Shown here: in pieces, positions 63,160 to 64,000 of the stretch
How positions within the stretch are numbered: position 1 is the first letter of the stretch
Layout: each line of letters opens with the position of its first letter
Assembly: GCF_024807225.1 (NCBI RefSeq)
Contig: NZ_JANUCO010000001.1
Coordinates: forward strand, 620,001-684,000
Length of the DNA: 64,000 nucleotides
Direction of reading: 5' to 3'
Source: Chryseobacterium ginsenosidimutans
Lineage (GTDB): Bacteria > Bacteroidota > Bacteroidia > Flavobacteriales > Weeksellaceae
Made by a program: the position numbers and the translations under genes
The notes under the pieces: generated by a model
Databases searched by the model: none
What the model saw: only the letters and a program-made list of their open reading frames with translations
What the model was told of the DNA's origin: nothing

Positions 63160-63795
63160 TTAGTAATAAAATGAAGATCTTTTTCCGAACAATAGATCAT
63201 GAATCACAAAAAGTAGCAGAACTTCGTTCTCCCGTGCGTTTATTTTTTCAAAATCTATATTGTCTTTTATTTTTATATTATTTTGATTTATTCCCTCAAA
63301 TTCCAACACTTGTTTTTCGTTTCGCCCTTGAGGTACGATTTTATAACTCCATTTAAATGTTGTCCAATCATATTCTTGAGTGTAATAAATGATTTTATTA
63401 TTGTCAAACTGTAAAATTGGGTATTGATTATTATTGATATAATATAACGTTAGATGTAACTTGTTGTCTTTAATGATGTTATTTAAATCAAATTTTAAAC
63501 TTCCATAATAATCTGGCTTTCCTAAGCCGTTAATATTACATAAAAGGTTTAATACTAAAGGATATTTTGATAATGGAACTAAGATTTTCTTCATTATTGT
63601 AATTCCATATAATCCACAAATTGCAGCTATAAGAATTAATCCCATCATAATAATCCCATCAAAAGTATTATTAGCTTTAAAATCTCCGCCTGAAAAAAAA
63701 TACATCAACATGGCACCACAGATCAATGAAATTATTATTCTTGAATAGAATAAAATATTGACTGTTGTAAGAATATTTAAATTCAGAGTTTTCAT
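63160..63795 (-). CDS. Membrane protein of unknown function between nadB and nadC
   Basis: A 211-residue protein with two N-terminal membrane helices (about 13-33 and 48-68) and a soluble C-terminal region of about 140 residues rich in Asn, Ile and Tyr. I do not recognise it. It lies 13 bases after nadB and 10 bases before nadC on the same strand, so it is in the operon. It looks like an insertion into an otherwise conserved nadB-nadC pair. Its AT-rich, Asn/Ile-heavy composition differs from its neighbours by eye. Confidence 0.7.
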   Translation of the reverse strand: MKTLNLNILTTVNILFYSRIIISLICGAMLMYFFSGGDFKANNTFDGIIMMGLILIAAICGLYGITIMKKILVPLSKYPLVLNLLCNINGLGKPDYYGSLKFDLNNIIKDNKLHLTLYYINNNQYPILQFDNNKIIYYTQEYDWTTFKWSYKIVPQGRNEKQVLEFEGINQNNIKIKDNIDFEKINARENEVLLLFVIHDLLFGKRSSFYY

Positions 63796-63808
63796 TAATT
63801 AAATGAAA

Positions 63809-64000
63809 TTATACCAAATCCTTATTATAAAACGCTCCTTTATTCTCCGTCATTTCCATAGATTGGGTAATGATGAGGTGGGCAACGGTTGTTAGATTTC
63901 TTAATTCCGATAACTGCGGCGAAAGAATAGAGTAGTGGTAAATTTCGTTCACGGCAGCGGCGATTTCCTGATGTTTTTGTAATGCCATACTCAGACGGCG
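63809..64000 (-). CDS. nadB: L-aspartate oxidase, C-terminal end (partial)
   Basis: The last 63 codons of a minus-strand gene run off the right edge. The translation (MALQKHQEIAAAVNEIYHYS, SELRNLTTVAHLIITQSMEM, NKGAFYNKDLV) matches the C-terminal helical domain of NadB, which oxidises aspartate to iminoaspartate, the first step of NAD synthesis. It is supported by nadC downstream. The start and FAD domain are outside the window. Confidence 0.82.
   Translation of the reverse strand, partial: RRLSMALQKHQEIAAAVNEIYHYSILSPQLSELRNLTTVAHLIITQSMEMTENKGAFYNKDLV

Overview
The window looks like chromosomal DNA from a Bacteroidota bacterium, most likely a Chryseobacterium-like member of the Flavobacteriia (Weeksellaceae). 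The evidence is the AT-rich sequence, the many TAnnTTTG promoter boxes, the lineage-restricted families (DUF4271, DUF4293, DUF4296, DUF5689, DUF6146, DUF6702, exosortase XrtF) and flavobacterial gene neighbourhoods such as rsfS-ftsH-LUD-cdsA-psd. I see no tRNA, rRNA, CRISPR array, insertion sequence or prophage.

Layout. 1-9.99 kb: a secreted esterase cut by the window edge, truC, pyrD, DUF445, an APC permease, a murein L,D-transpeptidase with a cupin protein, and a TlpA-like thioredoxin. 10.2-15.4 kb (minus): a lipid operon (TetR, thiolase, hotdog thioesterase, fabF) with a palindromic operator, then osmC and an AraC regulator. 15.5-21.7 kb (minus): a metal-related operon (repeat lipoprotein, Cys/His-rich protein, TonB receptor carrying two CxxC HMA-like domains) and a two-component pair. 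21.9-33.2 kb: SRPBCC protein, oligopeptidase B, hemD/DUF4271, dpm1-DUF4296-tgt-lptF, birA, rsfS-ftsH. 33.3-41.8 kb: LUD protein, cdsA, psd (phospholipid synthesis), an ABC exporter, an M28 peptidase, and rho with a long Asn/Gln-rich insert. 42-44.1 kb: an orphan 699-residue protein joining a glycine-zipper membrane segment to a lectin-like beta-propeller. 44.2-51 kb: superoxide dismutase, a secreted nuclease divergent from a TonB receptor and a DUF5689 lipoprotein. 51-56.3 kb: LOG protein and a MurU-like / RapZ-like / AmgK-like set suggesting cell-wall sugar recycling, then the exosortase XrtF pair. 56.3-64 kb: chagasin-like inhibitor, CDF transporter, asd, a TonB receptor, nadC and the 3' end of nadB.

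The strongest whole-window signal is a set of frameshifts. Eight conserved genes are each broken by exactly one extra A in a GAAAC context (GAAC expected). Removing one base restores an uninterrupted family protein in every case. A ninth gene is repaired by adding one base at an AAAC tract. This points to systematic consensus error, perhaps linked to DNA modification, rather than eight true pseudogenes. The most interesting gene is the 42-44 kb propeller protein. Intergenic DNA carries several families of dispersed palindromic repeats, including a candidate 161-bp MITE.
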